From: Bacteroidales bacterium
GTDB taxonomy: Bacteria > Bacteroidota > Bacteroidia > Bacteroidales > UBA932
DNA length: 55,489 nt
Assembly (NCBI GenBank): GCA_017627955.1
Contig: JAGAFU010000005.1
Span: 1 to 55,489 of the forward strand
Direction: 5' to 3'
Shown here: one piece after another, positions 12,122 to 19,741 of the stretch
How positions within the stretch are numbered: the first letter of the stretch is position 1
Layout of the letters: every line of letters begins with the position of its first letter
Notes under the pieces: model-generated
What the model was told of the DNA's origin: nothing
Database searches by the model: none
The model's input: only the letters and a program-made list of their open reading frames with translations
Program-made: the position numbers and the translations under genes

Positions 12122-12475
12122 TTACATCTTATCTACCACACTGGGGACGATGGTGACATCGTCCCCATGTTTTTCAGGGGCACTTTGATACTGGGAGGCC
12201 GGCGGGATGTCACCTTGTTCCCTAATCATATCCCCGTCATGCGGATGGCAAGAGGTGAAAGCCGCGGGAGCGATAGCCGCGAGGCCCATGGACAAGCCGA
12301 CTAATTTGACAGCCTTGCCAAGCCTTTTACGGGCGGCAAGCTGGCTCTCGAGATACTCGACTTCCGCCTCGCACTTGGGGCAGGTCCCGGCACAGGAGCC
12401 TTTATGGCGGCACTCGGAGGTCACGAACTCGATCTCATTCTCCGCGGCGATCTGGCGGCGGATCTCTTTGAGCAT
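12122..12475 (-). CDS. Small cysteine-rich membrane protein paired with radical SAM gene
   Basis: 117 residues from the ATG at 12475, which overlaps nothing but sits one base after the stop of the radical SAM gene (TAAGATG), so the two are translationally coupled. A 9-residue longer in-frame form exists but begins inside the upstream gene. The N-terminal third carries ECRHKGSCAGTCPKCEAE, four clustered cysteines (C-x5-C-x3-C-x2-C) able to bind a metal or Fe-S cluster. A charged segment with RK residues follows, then a hydrophobic stretch (~AVKLVGLSMGLAAIAPAA) and a polar acidic tail. I remember similar proteins in Bacteroidales but know no assigned function. It may be a partner, electron carrier or substrate of the radical SAM enzyme; this is inference. 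Confidence 0.75.
   Translation of the reverse strand: MLKEIRRQIAAENEIEFVTSECRHKGSCAGTCPKCEAEVEYLESQLAARKRLGKAVKLVGLSMGLAAIAPAAFTSCHPHDGDMIREQGDIPPASQYQSAPEKHGDDVTIVPSVVDKM
12142..12173 (+). terminator. Terminator of the M48 gene, inside the opposing gene
   Basis: TGGGGACGATG (12142-12152), loop GTGA, CATCGTCCCCA (12157-12167), then TGTTTTT. This is a perfect 11-bp stem with a T tract on the plus strand. It lies within the last codons of the convergent gene on the minus strand. Confidence 0.85.
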
Positions 12476-12476
12476 C

Positions 12477-13109
12477 TTACAAATTTCTTTTCCTCTTTGC
12501 ATAATCGATGTCGTATTTGAATTTATCTATCTTTTCAAAACCCAATTCCCGGACAACGGCCTCACTCCTGAGAACATCCGCCGGAGTGTTATAACCCTGG
12601 ATTGAGGGGATCCTGACAACACAGCGGCCCGCCAGCCCTTCTCCAGCAAGAAGTCGCAGATTGTCAAGGACTTTGCCATTATCCTTCCCGGTGTAGCGGA
12701 AATATATTCCCGGATCCATGTCCTTGATGTCGATTATCCAGCAGTCAGCCACAGGAATCAATTCCTGGACGGCAGCTGAAGGGACGTTGAGCGAAGTCTC
12801 GAGGTTTATCTTCCAATCCGGTCCGCACACTTTCCTGAACTCACGAATGAATCCGCTCCAAAGGAGAGGCTCCCCTCCTCCGAATGTCACACCTCCACCA
12901 GTGGCCAGGAAATATAGCTCGTCCTTCCTCAATTCCGAATACAGGGTCTCCGGAGTATGGACCCGGCACTGATTGTCTTTCAACAAGGCTCCGGGATTCA
13001 GGCAATACTCACACTTCAAAGGGCAGTACTTGAACGCCACGAGCGTCGTGACTCCCTCACCGTCGACCCCAATCCTGAGCCGGGACACCCCGAAAACTTC
13101 CGCTTTCAT
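12477..13109 (-). CDS. Radical SAM protein, PflA-like activase type
   Basis: 210 residues with the cluster motif CPLKCEYC (C-x3-C-x2-C, near residues 29-36) and the SAM-binding GGGEPLL stretch (~75-81). Size and layout match short glycyl-radical-enzyme activases (PflA/NrdG type), which bind one 4Fe-4S cluster and cleave S-adenosylmethionine. No extra ferredoxin-like insert or SPASM domain is visible. No glycyl radical enzyme lies nearby; the only coupled gene is the cysteine-rich protein downstream. The target could be an enzyme elsewhere or that neighbour. Start ATG at 13109 gives the expected short lead to the cluster. Confidence 0.88.
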   Translation of the reverse strand: MKAEVFGVSRLRIGVDGEGVTTLVAFKYCPLKCEYCLNPGALLKDNQCRVHTPETLYSELRKDELYFLATGGGVTFGGGEPLLWSGFIREFRKVCGPDWKINLETSLNVPSAAVQELIPVADCWIIDIKDMDPGIYFRYTGKDNGKVLDNLRLLAGEGLAGRCVVRIPSIQGYNTPADVLRSEAVVRELGFEKIDKFKYDIDYAKRKRNL

Positions 13110-13155
13110 ATAGTAAATCCCGTTTTCGGAAAATCTTGCATGAAAACCGGGAAAA

Positions 13156-14064
13156 TCAATAGCGATAGTCCGGGCGAAGCGAGACGGAAGTCGCCGTCGG
13201 GAAATCGGCAGGGACCTCTCTGGTCACTTCTCCTCGGGCGCACCACTCAGCTCCCCTTATCAGAAGCTCCTGGAAACCAGCGCATTGCATTGCGGGATTA
13301 TCCTCAAGAGTCTCCCCACAGTGGCCAAGCATCGTGTGGAATATCCTACCCTTCCCATAGCGCACAGTGAAGACCAACGGCTCTTCCCTGCCAGAACCGC
13401 CAGTTTCGGGAGATGAATATGCGGTGTAAAGCAGGGCGTCGATATTTCCCGGGCCCCTCATCCTGTCGTACAGTTCATCACTGGCGTGCTTCCAGTTCTC
13501 CGGCAAGTCTTTCACGATGGGGTGCTCCGAGTCACGCCTGTTCATCACATATTCATGCCTGGCGCCGTGGGATCCCCCGGAACCGGGAGTCTCATCACGA
13601 GTGAGGCCGCCATCTTTCCAATACACGTAAGGCCCTGATTTCTCGTTTCTTCCGCCCCAACCTCCGAGGGCTATAATCTCGTTAAATTCCTTCCAATCCG
13701 TGAATGAGTTGTCTGCGGCGTGATAGACAACGACTCCCCCGCCGTTCTTCACAAAATCAAGGAAGGCGGCATTCATCTGCTCTGACCATGGATCTCCGTT
13801 ATAGTCAAGGACCACAAGCTTGTACTTGCTGAAATCCACATTGAATCCGGACATGTCCTCCCCGGCGGCCGGCGAGACAGCCACGTCCATCGTGAATATT
13901 CCCGAATTCTCGAGAGTCAGCTTTAACGCCTGATGGCTCACAGGCCAGTTATGGTTGTTCTGTCCAGTGATGATGACCCCCTGGATTGTCTTGCTGCCAC
14001 AGGCCGTTAATAAGGCCGACATTAAGGTCAGCCCGATGGCAAAAAGTTTGGAAATAGTTCTCAT
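13156..14064 (-). CDS. ThuA-like domain lipoprotein
   Basis: 302 residues with lipobox LTAC (Cys22), then a ThuA fold: VIITGQNNHNW at the start, VVLDYNGDPW, GGGVVVYHAADNSF and GRIFHTMLGH, which are typical ThuA stretches. ThuA proteins have a class I glutamine amidotransferase-like fold and are common beside sugar-utilisation genes in Bacteroidetes; their reaction is not settled. Here it is probably anchored in the periplasm or outer membrane. It lies 18 bases downstream of the PhzF pseudogene on the same strand and 46 bases upstream of the radical SAM gene, so it may share their transcript. Confidence 0.88.
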   Translation of the reverse strand: MRTISKLFAIGLTLMSALLTACGSKTIQGVIITGQNNHNWPVSHQALKLTLENSGIFTMDVAVSPAAGEDMSGFNVDFSKYKLVVLDYNGDPWSEQMNAAFLDFVKNGGGVVVYHAADNSFTDWKEFNEIIALGGWGGRNEKSGPYVYWKDGGLTRDETPGSGGSHGARHEYVMNRRDSEHPIVKDLPENWKHASDELYDRMRGPGNIDALLYTAYSSPETGGSGREEPLVFTVRYGKGRIFHTMLGHCGETLEDNPAMQCAGFQELLIRGAEWCARGEVTREVPADFPTATSVSLRPDYRY

Positions 14065-14082
14065 TCAGATATTTATTGAATA

Positions 14083-14314
14083 TTACAAATCAAAAGGGAT
14101 GTCTCCTTCCATGAACAGGCAGGCCTGCCCGGTGATGTAAACCCTCTCCTCGCCGAGCCGGACACCGACAATGCCTCCCCTTTTGGAGATTTGCTTGGCC
14201 CGCATCACGGTCTTGCCAAGTTTAGGGGCCCAGACCGTCCCGGCAAGGAAGAACAGCCGCGGGATTGCCAGTAAAAAGTTCCTCGGCAAAGGCATCTACA
14301 ATGTATTGTCTCAT
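14083..14314 (-). pseudogene. PhzF-family isomerase pseudogene with large internal deletion
   Basis: From ATG at 14314 the frame reads MRQYIVDAFA-ELFTGNPAAV, the conserved PhzF N-terminus, and stops after about 30 codons. A second frame continues with WAPKLGK, then QISKRGG, and GEERVYITGQACLFMEGDI to the stop at 14083, which is the conserved PhzF C-terminus. The join lies near 14240-14252. Normal PhzF proteins have roughly 260-300 residues, so some 200 codons are missing and the frame is shifted. Both termini remain well conserved, which suggests a recent deletion. It was probably cotranscribed with the ThuA gene. Confidence 0.85.
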
Positions 14315-14432
14315 AACGCGAAGATAGCCAATTATTCGCGGAAATAATCATGTATTGGAAGTGATAAAAACCGAGGGGATAGAGTAGGTTGCCTTTCGGC
14401 AAGGGTTCAAACCATCACATTCTCAAGAACCT

Positions 14433-14570
14433 CTAATACTTGCGATAATGGCTCTTAACCCTCTCGATTTTGCCAGAACGACGACGCAGATACGCCTTGA
14501 CCTTGACAAGCCGAATCATCTCCACTCTAATGGAGATGCGAACAACGAAGGATTGTGTTCTCTTTTTCAT
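14433..14570 (-). CDS. Short basic protein, 45 residues, unknown
   Basis: ATG at 14570 opens a 45-codon frame ending at TAG 14433-14435. The product starts MKKRTQSFVVRI and ends RRSGKIERVKSHYRKY, strongly basic with no membrane segment or cysteine. The tail resembles short basic repeats (K-x-Y-x-R...NGK-x-x-V-x-S-H-Y-R) that I associate with Bacteroidetes proteins, but I cannot name a family. A clear promoter (14726-14757) points at it across a ~150-base leader that contains a terminator hairpin. Downstream (14315-14432) I see only a small TTGCC-GAAA-GGCAA hairpin. It might bind nucleic acid; that is a guess from charge. Confidence 0.5.
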   Translation of the reverse strand: MKKRTQSFVVRISIRVEMIRLVKVKAYLRRRSGKIERVKSHYRKY

Positions 14571-14659
14571 TTATGGATATTGATTTATAGCTGTAGAACA
14601 AAGTTCCCGTGTCACAGTACCTCCCCTCGGTATTGTTCAGTCTTCTTAGCAGTAAATAA

Positions 14660-14690
14660 AACAGGCATCCATTAGAGGTGGATGCCTGTT
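14660..14690 (-). terminator. Terminator hairpin in the leader of the short ORF
   Basis: AACAGGCATCC and GGATGCCTGTT form a perfect 11-bp stem around a 9-base loop. On the minus strand the stem is followed by TTATTTA, a T-rich tail. It lies about 30-60 bases after the predicted transcription start and 90 bases before the 45-codon ORF. Transcription may therefore end here, making a ~70-nt RNA, or be regulated through it. Confidence 0.7.
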
Positions 14691-14725
14691 CATAGTTTAG
14701 CTATAAGTCATCCATAAATGACATA

Positions 14726-14757
14726 CAAAGATACAAAAAAAAATCGACCAACACAAA
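14726..14757 (-). promoter_or_regulatory. Strong minus-strand promoter
   Basis: TTTG (14757-14754), 20-base spacer rich in T, and TATCTTTG (14733-14726): a near-perfect Bacteroidetes promoter. It fires left toward the hairpin at 14660-14690 and the short ORF. Confidence 0.8.
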
Positions 14758-14790
14758 AAAGCTCGCCAATTATATATATATTTACGATTG

Positions 14791-15696
14791 ATGAGAGGTA
14801 TCCTTTTATTTCTTGCAGCGATGTCCATGACATTCCTGCATTCATGCGGCCCTAAGACCGAGGGCCCGGTGCCGGTGTGCCACCTGCTGGTCTGCTGCCG
14901 CGGGTATAACTCCGGAAGCACATTCCTGGTTCAAGACAATTGGAATCCCGCACATGACTATCGGGACATCGCCCAGGTCAGGGACATCCTCCAGAAGATC
15001 AAGGATGCCGGAATCAATGTCGTCAGCATAGACTTCACCAATCCCGCCCAATGGGAAGCTTGGGACGAATACGGTAAGATGCTCGACAACATCGTCACCG
15101 TCTGCCACGAGAAAGAGATGGAGTTTCTCATATTCATAGGCAATCCCGCCGCATGGAGGATGAAATTCTGGAACGGGATAGCCGGAAAAATTTGGGATAA
15201 ATATGCCCAGGACCCTTCCTACCGCCGCTACGGATTCGGGGATGACAGGCCACTTATGGTGGTTTTCCTGCCGGGAGAGAGCTTCTGGCCGCTTTGGGAA
15301 AACACACCGGACGAGGAAAAGGACAACCTCAAAAAGTTCCGCCTCGGGACTTGCCAGGTCAACGACCCCATAGATCCCTGTCCCTCAGATGGTTGGGGTT
15401 ATAGGAATATTTCCGAAAGTTCTGACGGGGCCGTCCGTTTCTGCAGCCCCAACTCCGGGGTTCCTCCCAAGGACTGGGCCAGGGTAGATGCAGCCGAATG
15501 GGAAAGAAGAGTCGAGTGGGCTTTGGGAGCCAAGGAATATGCCGTGATAGGATCTTATGACGACACCTGCGACGCAATCCACTGGGGCATCAGTGACGCC
15601 AGCGCCTCCGAACGATCCGTCCACATCAACCCCTCAACCGTAAACGACCCGTTCATCTACTACAACATCGTAAAGAAAGCCTTGACAGGGAAATGA
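14791..15696 (+). CDS. Lipoprotein, putative GH71/GH99-like glycoside hydrolase
   Basis: 301 residues from ATG 14791; a TTG one codon earlier is less likely. Lipobox LHSC gives Cys19. The mature part reads like a (beta/alpha)8 barrel: VRDILQKIKDAGINVVSIDF, then EFLIFIGNP, PLMVVFLPG and EYAVIGSYDDTCDAIHWG. The spacing and the final phrase recall the GH71/GH99-like group of clan-type barrels acting on alpha-glucan or alpha-mannan. I am not sure of the family, and no catalytic acid can be assigned with confidence. Placed head-on against the esterase lipoprotein (19-base gap), it may belong to the same carbohydrate-handling cluster. Confidence 0.5.
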   Translation: MRGILLFLAAMSMTFLHSCGPKTEGPVPVCHLLVCCRGYNSGSTFLVQDNWNPAHDYRDIAQVRDILQKIKDAGINVVSIDFTNPAQWEAWDEYGKMLDNIVTVCHEKEMEFLIFIGNPAAWRMKFWNGIAGKIWDKYAQDPSYRRYGFGDDRPLMVVFLPGESFWPLWENTPDEEKDNLKKFRLGTCQVNDPIDPCPSDGWGYRNISESSDGAVRFCSPNSGVPPKDWARVDAAEWERRVEWALGAKEYAVIGSYDDTCDAIHWGISDASASERSVHINPSTVNDPFIYYNIVKKALTGK

Positions 15697-15715
15697 AAGG
15701 CTCTGTCGAAATCCT

Positions 15716-16891
15716 TTAAATAGAGACTTCCACCATGCAAGGGAACGAATATGAAAGATCGTTCCTGGTGAAAAGGGTTTTCTTTCTGAGCGTTTCGGAA
15801 GGGTTCAGTTTGCCTTCGAAAAGTGTGTCATCACCATGCTTCACGATGACGGGCTCATTCAGATCCACAAGCTTCTCATTCAGGAATATACGCACTTTAG
15901 AATAGTCGCAATCCTCAATGGTTATTGTATTTCCATCGATCTTGGCGGTTAGCATGCTCCCTTTTTTCGCTTCCTGAAGCGGAATTCCAAGCCAGTAAGA
16001 ATATTCCTTCATGACATCACCCTGGCACCATACGACTTTCTTCGGATAGGGGTTCCGGGTGTACTTCGCCATCCACGGTACCGCGGCGGCATCGACACGG
16101 TCCATCCAATGAGGCTTGCCCTCAACTATATGACCTTTATGGATATAGCCTTCAGGATCAGCTTGTTGGAGCTTATCCAGCTCTTTAATCCTAGCCTCAC
16201 ACTCTTTGTTGCGATCGTATGCGCTGTCAAGCGCCCCGCACCAGATCATGAACGGGAGGTTGCGAAGGCTAAGGAGCGAGACATCTCCGGGATGACCTGC
16301 CATCATCGAAGCGGCGGCCCAGTGGTCTGCCATCCGGGGGGCAAGACGCCAAACCCCATCTCCTCCAGCGGAATAGCCCATCAGGTAAACCTTGTTTGGA
16401 TTGACATTCCAGCAGGTCACGGCAAGCTGGATGATAGTCTCATAGAAAACGTCTGATTCAGGCTGGAAATGGAGATCCCAGGTGTTCGTTATCGCTCTCG
16501 GGCAAAGATAGACACCTTCTGATGGCTTGTAAAGCTTCTTCTGGTTTTCCCACTGCTGGTCATTGACTTCAGGCGCGGCGCCTCCGCCTCCATGAAGGGA
16601 AATATACAGAGACCTACCGTCAGAAGGTTCATTACCGTAGATAATCCACCAGATGGGCATGGTATATTTCCCGATGACGATCTTTTTCTCTTGAAGAATG
16701 TTGGACAACGCCGTGTGGACAGAATCCCTCCACTGCCCCTCCAATGTGCTGAGGTCAGCCTTGTAGAAATCCTGTACCATAGTCTCAGGCGCGTCTTTCC
16801 CGGAATCATCTTCCGTATTGTTTACCCTATTATTTTTGCAACCGGCGGACAGAACTGCCATTATCGCCGCGAGAAAAAGTATCTTCTTCAT
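15716..16891 (-). CDS. Lipoprotein alpha/beta-hydrolase (esterase, PHB depolymerase-like)
   Basis: 391 residues from ATG 16891, chosen because it begins the lipoprotein signal (lipobox SAGC, Cys18); the frame is open nine codons upstream without purpose. The nucleophile elbow is GYSAGGDG (G-x-S-x-G), preceded by YISLHGGGGA, a typical oxyanion loop region, and followed by KPHWMD, a likely catalytic His site. The C-terminal ~80 residues form a small beta-rich module. Such surface or periplasmic esterases remove acyl groups from plant or host glycans. Substrate unknown. Confidence 0.78.
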   Translation of the reverse strand: MKKILFLAAIMAVLSAGCKNNRVNNTEDDSGKDAPETMVQDFYKADLSTLEGQWRDSVHTALSNILQEKKIVIGKYTMPIWWIIYGNEPSDGRSLYISLHGGGGAAPEVNDQQWENQKKLYKPSEGVYLCPRAITNTWDLHFQPESDVFYETIIQLAVTCWNVNPNKVYLMGYSAGGDGVWRLAPRMADHWAAASMMAGHPGDVSLLSLRNLPFMIWCGALDSAYDRNKECEARIKELDKLQQADPEGYIHKGHIVEGKPHWMDRVDAAAVPWMAKYTRNPYPKKVVWCQGDVMKEYSYWLGIPLQEAKKGSMLTAKIDGNTITIEDCDYSKVRIFLNEKLVDLNEPVIVKHGDDTLFEGKLNPSETLRKKTLFTRNDLSYSFPCMVEVSI

Positions 16892-16948
16892 ATCCTTATT
16901 TTTGAAAAAAGCACCCACGTCTCCGTTAGTGCTTTATAATCTGATCAG

Positions 16949-17023
16949 TGGAAACAACTGGATTCGAACCAGTGACCCCCTGCTTGTAAGGCAGGTGCTC
17001 TGAACCAGCTGAGCTATGCTTCC
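16949..17023 (-). tRNA. tRNA-Val (anticodon TAC)
   Basis: The minus strand folds into a complete 75-nt cloverleaf: acceptor GGAAGCA/TGTTTCC (one G-U), D arm with AGCTCAGCTGG, anticodon loop CTTACAA (TAC at 16988-16986) and T arm with GGTTCGAATCC. The discriminator is A. CCA is not encoded. It has its own promoter. Confidence 0.95.
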
Positions 17024-17048
17024 ATAATGTCGTCCCTTGAAGGGAGTG

Positions 17049-17080
17049 CAAAAATACTATAGTTTTTTTAATTCCACAAA
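17049..17080 (-). promoter_or_regulatory. Promoter of tRNA-Val
   Basis: TTTG (17080-17077), 20-base spacer, TATTTTTG (17056-17049), then C, on the minus strand. The tRNA begins 26 bases downstream. Confidence 0.75.
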
Positions 17081-17129
17081 ATAAAAATTTCATATCTTGC
17101 GGATCATTTTGAATAGTTTGCGCCAATAT

Positions 17130-18812
17130 ATGAGCACCCGAAGAAGTAATTCAACAGTCCTTAAGGCCGCCCTGTCGGCCGCGATCATCGTCTTCGCGTC
17201 TTCCTGCGGCACCGTAAAGCAGGGCCAGTCATCAGAGGCTTCCGCCAAGAGATATTTCCAGACATCCTCGTTGCCGGACGCTGTCGCTATCATTCCCGCA
17301 CCGGTCAAGACTGACGATCCCAGGTTCGCCGGAGACAAAGCGTATTACGAATGGGGAAAGACAATACGGGAGAGAGCCAGAGGAAAGATCGCCCAAGAGG
17401 ATGCCGCATCATCAATGGACTACATGGCAAAACTCTTCGAGGAAGCTATCGGTTTGAGATTCAGCGAGGAACTCACGCCAAACCTGTATCGTCTCCTTTC
17501 CAAGGCAACCAAGACATCTTCCGCGGCTAACAAAAAAGCCAAATCATATTACTCCCGCCTACGTCCCTATGTCGAGTTCTCAGAACCCACAGGAGTCCCG
17601 GAGGATGAGGAAAGCCACAGGAAGTCAGCGTCATATCCTTCCGGACACACAACAAGAGGTTGGACCATGGCTCTCATCTTGTCTGAGTTGCTCCCCGAAA
17701 GGAGCCAGGACATCTTGGAGGTGGGATACAGATATGGGGCAAGCCGCGTCATCATTGGCTACCACTATCAAAGCGACGTCCAGGAAGCCAGGGCCGCGGC
17801 TTCCGGAATCGTGGCGGTGCTCCATTCCAGCGAAGATTTCTGCGAGGACATGAAGAAAGCCCAGAAGGAGATTGACTCGATGTCACGTTTCGGAAAGAAC
17901 CGAAAATCAAGCGGAAACCCCTTATTCCCAGGCTGGTACGCTGATCCTGAGGGAGTGGTGTTCGGCAATGAGTACTGGATTTATCCCACATGGTCGAGAC
18001 CATTTGACGAGCAGCTTTTCATGGATGCGTTCTCTTCAAGGGACCTGGTCCACTGGACAAGGCATGAGAAGGTTATCTCCAAGGAGAATATAAGCTGGCT
18101 TCGCCGGGCGCTCTGGGCGCCGTCCGTCATCGAGAAAGACGGCACTTATTATTTCTATTTCGGAGCGAACGACATGCATGAGAAAGGTGAGGGAGGCATA
18201 GGAGTGGCTGTCGCCGACAATCCGGCCGGACCTTTCAAGGACGCTCTCGGTCATCCGCTCATCGACGAAGTCATCAACGGGGCCCAGCCCATCGACCAGT
18301 TCGTGTTCAAAGACGATGACGGGTCATACTACATGTACTACGGAGGATGGCGTCACTGCAATATGGTGAGACTGGGAGACGATCTGACGAGCCTGGTTCC
18401 ATTTGAGGACGGAACCATGTTCAAGGAGGTCACTCCCAAAGGCTACGTCGAGGGCCCTTTCATGCTGAAGAGGAACGGCAAATACTATTTCATGTGGAGC
18501 GAGGGCGGCTGGACCGGTCCCGACTACCGTGTGGCCTACGCGATGTCCAACAGTCCTTTCGGCCCATTCGAGAGAATCGGTACTATCCTGGAGTCTGACA
18601 TGGACATAGCCACCGGCGCAGGCCACCATTCAGTCATGAAAGGTTCCGGCAAAGATGAATACTACATAGTCTATCATCGCCACCCGCTTCAGAGTTCCGA
18701 CGGAAACCACAGGGTGGTCTGCATAGAGAGGCTGTATTTCGGTCAGGACGGAAAGATCCTTCCAGTCAAAATCACGTTCGAGGGAGTCCCCGCCAGCAAG
18801 CTACGTCACTGA
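17130..18812 (+). CDS. Lipoprotein fusion: PAP2 acid phosphatase + GH43-like glycosidase
   Basis: 560 residues from ATG 17130, which gives a signal with lipobox ASSC (Cys26); the TTG at 17097 is less likely. Residues ~30-245 form a class A acid phosphatase: K-x6-RP (KAKSYYSRLRP, ~135-145), PSGH (~170) and SR-x5-H-x3-D (SRVIIGYHYQSD, ~204-215), all three catalytic motifs intact. Residues ~260-560 form a five-bladed GH43-like propeller: GWYADPEG at its start (first catalytic Asp), ALWAPSVIEKDG, IDQFVFKDDDG and EGPFMLKRNGKYYF (likely catalytic Glu). No stop or frameshift separates the parts. The pairing suggests one extracytoplasmic enzyme that removes a phosphate and cleaves a glycosidic bond of the same glycan. 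Substrate unknown. Confidence 0.88.
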   Translation: MSTRRSNSTVLKAALSAAIIVFASSCGTVKQGQSSEASAKRYFQTSSLPDAVAIIPAPVKTDDPRFAGDKAYYEWGKTIRERARGKIAQEDAASSMDYMAKLFEEAIGLRFSEELTPNLYRLLSKATKTSSAANKKAKSYYSRLRPYVEFSEPTGVPEDEESHRKSASYPSGHTTRGWTMALILSELLPERSQDILEVGYRYGASRVIIGYHYQSDVQEARAAASGIVAVLHSSEDFCEDMKKAQKEIDSMSRFGKNRKSSGNPLFPGWYADPEGVVFGNEYWIYPTWSRPFDEQLFMDAFSSRDLVHWTRHEKVISKENISWLRRALWAPSVIEKDGTYYFYFGANDMHEKGEGGIGVAVADNPAGPFKDALGHPLIDEVINGAQPIDQFVFKDDDGSYYMYYGGWRHCNMVRLGDDLTSLVPFEDGTMFKEVTPKGYVEGPFMLKRNGKYYFMWSEGGWTGPDYRVAYAMSNSPFGPFERIGTILESDMDIATGAGHHSVMKGSGKDEYYIVYHRHPLQSSDGNHRVVCIERLYFGQDGKILPVKITFEGVPASKLRH

Positions 18813-19738
18813 TTTTCGTATTCCAGGACTACCTTTATCAGCTTATATTTGCTGATCATACCTTCATGGCTATGGTCATGCGAAGCTGTCCTGGTGGCAA
18901 ACGCGAGGTATCTCTCCCCTCCTATGAATATGAATCCCGGAGAGGCCAGGCCCCATTGCTCGTCCGGCTCGACCCAGCGGTTCAACTCGCAAGGGAGCTC
19001 CCGCACAAAACCACTGTCCACGAGATATGTACGGAACCAACTGTCGTCGGTGGTACCCCCATGGGTGTTGTAATAAGTCGGAAACAGCAGGTCGTAACGA
19101 TCGTCCACCTTGCAGGCCGCGGAGTTATACAGGCAGTCGCCAGCCATGATCTCCGGTTTTCCGAGAGCCTCACCATCAAGGGTGAAGTCCGCTAACGTGA
19201 CTCTACGGTTCTGGAAGTGCTCTTGAGTCTGCCGTGAATAGAGCGTCATCCTTTTCCCCCTGGGAATGAAGACGTTCTGGGTGTCGTGCTTGAAGTCGTA
19301 AAGCAACTTAGGATCGACAAATTCTATCCCGTCCTTGGATCTCCAGAGGAACATGCAATGCTTCCCGTCCACTTTCTGGTTGCCGACCAGGCGGTAAGGC
19401 CAATCCTTATCCTCCACCAAACAGACCGAAGACTCGATCAGAGAATCCATTATCTTGGTTTTCAACTCATAGTGGAATCCATCGGACGACTCCGCGAGAT
19501 AAAGGTTCTGGCTCCATTCATCTTCCGCGATCGAATTTTTCTCATTACCCGAGAAATACATCCTGTAAGTCCCGTCCGGCGCTTGGATGATATTGAAATA
19601 ATTGATCAGTCTCATCCCGAAATCCGCGTTTTGGACTATCTGGACAGGAGCTTCAGGAAAGCTTACAGCGACAATGTTTTTCTTGCCGCAGGAGCAAAGC
19701 AGCGCGGCAAGAAAAACAATGGGCAAAAACTTTCTCAT
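18806..19738 (-). CDS. Lipoprotein with GH43/GH32-like beta-propeller
   Basis: 310 residues, with a lipoprotein-type signal ending at Cys17 (LLCSC). Repeated blade-like phrases are visible: NIIQAPDGTYRMYFSG, LYLAESSDGFHYE, MFLWRSKDGIEFVDP and QWGLASPGFIFIGGERYLAFA, which are typical of five-bladed propellers of GH43/GH32/GH68-type proteins. I see no certain full set of catalytic acids, so it may be a glycosidase or a sugar-binding relative. It starts 3 bases after the stop of the second alpha-2-macroglobulin gene, so they form an operon. Its 3' end overlaps the end of the phosphatase-GH43 fusion by 7 bases, tail to tail. Confidence 0.65.
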   Translation of the reverse strand: MRKFLPIVFLAALLCSCGKKNIVAVSFPEAPVQIVQNADFGMRLINYFNIIQAPDGTYRMYFSGNEKNSIAEDEWSQNLYLAESSDGFHYELKTKIMDSLIESSVCLVEDKDWPYRLVGNQKVDGKHCMFLWRSKDGIEFVDPKLLYDFKHDTQNVFIPRGKRMTLYSRQTQEHFQNRRVTLADFTLDGEALGKPEIMAGDCLYNSAACKVDDRYDLLFPTYYNTHGGTTDDSWFRTYLVDSGFVRELPCELNRWVEPDEQWGLASPGFIFIGGERYLAFATRTASHDHSHEGMISKYKLIKVVLEYENQ

Positions 19739-19741
19739 ATC

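Noticed and set aside
14370-14631. 10-bp inverted repeat (ACCGAGGGGA / TCCCCTCGGT) flanking the short ORF
   Set aside because: Inverted repeats of this length within 300 bases are expected several times by chance in 55 kb, and there are no target duplications or transposase.
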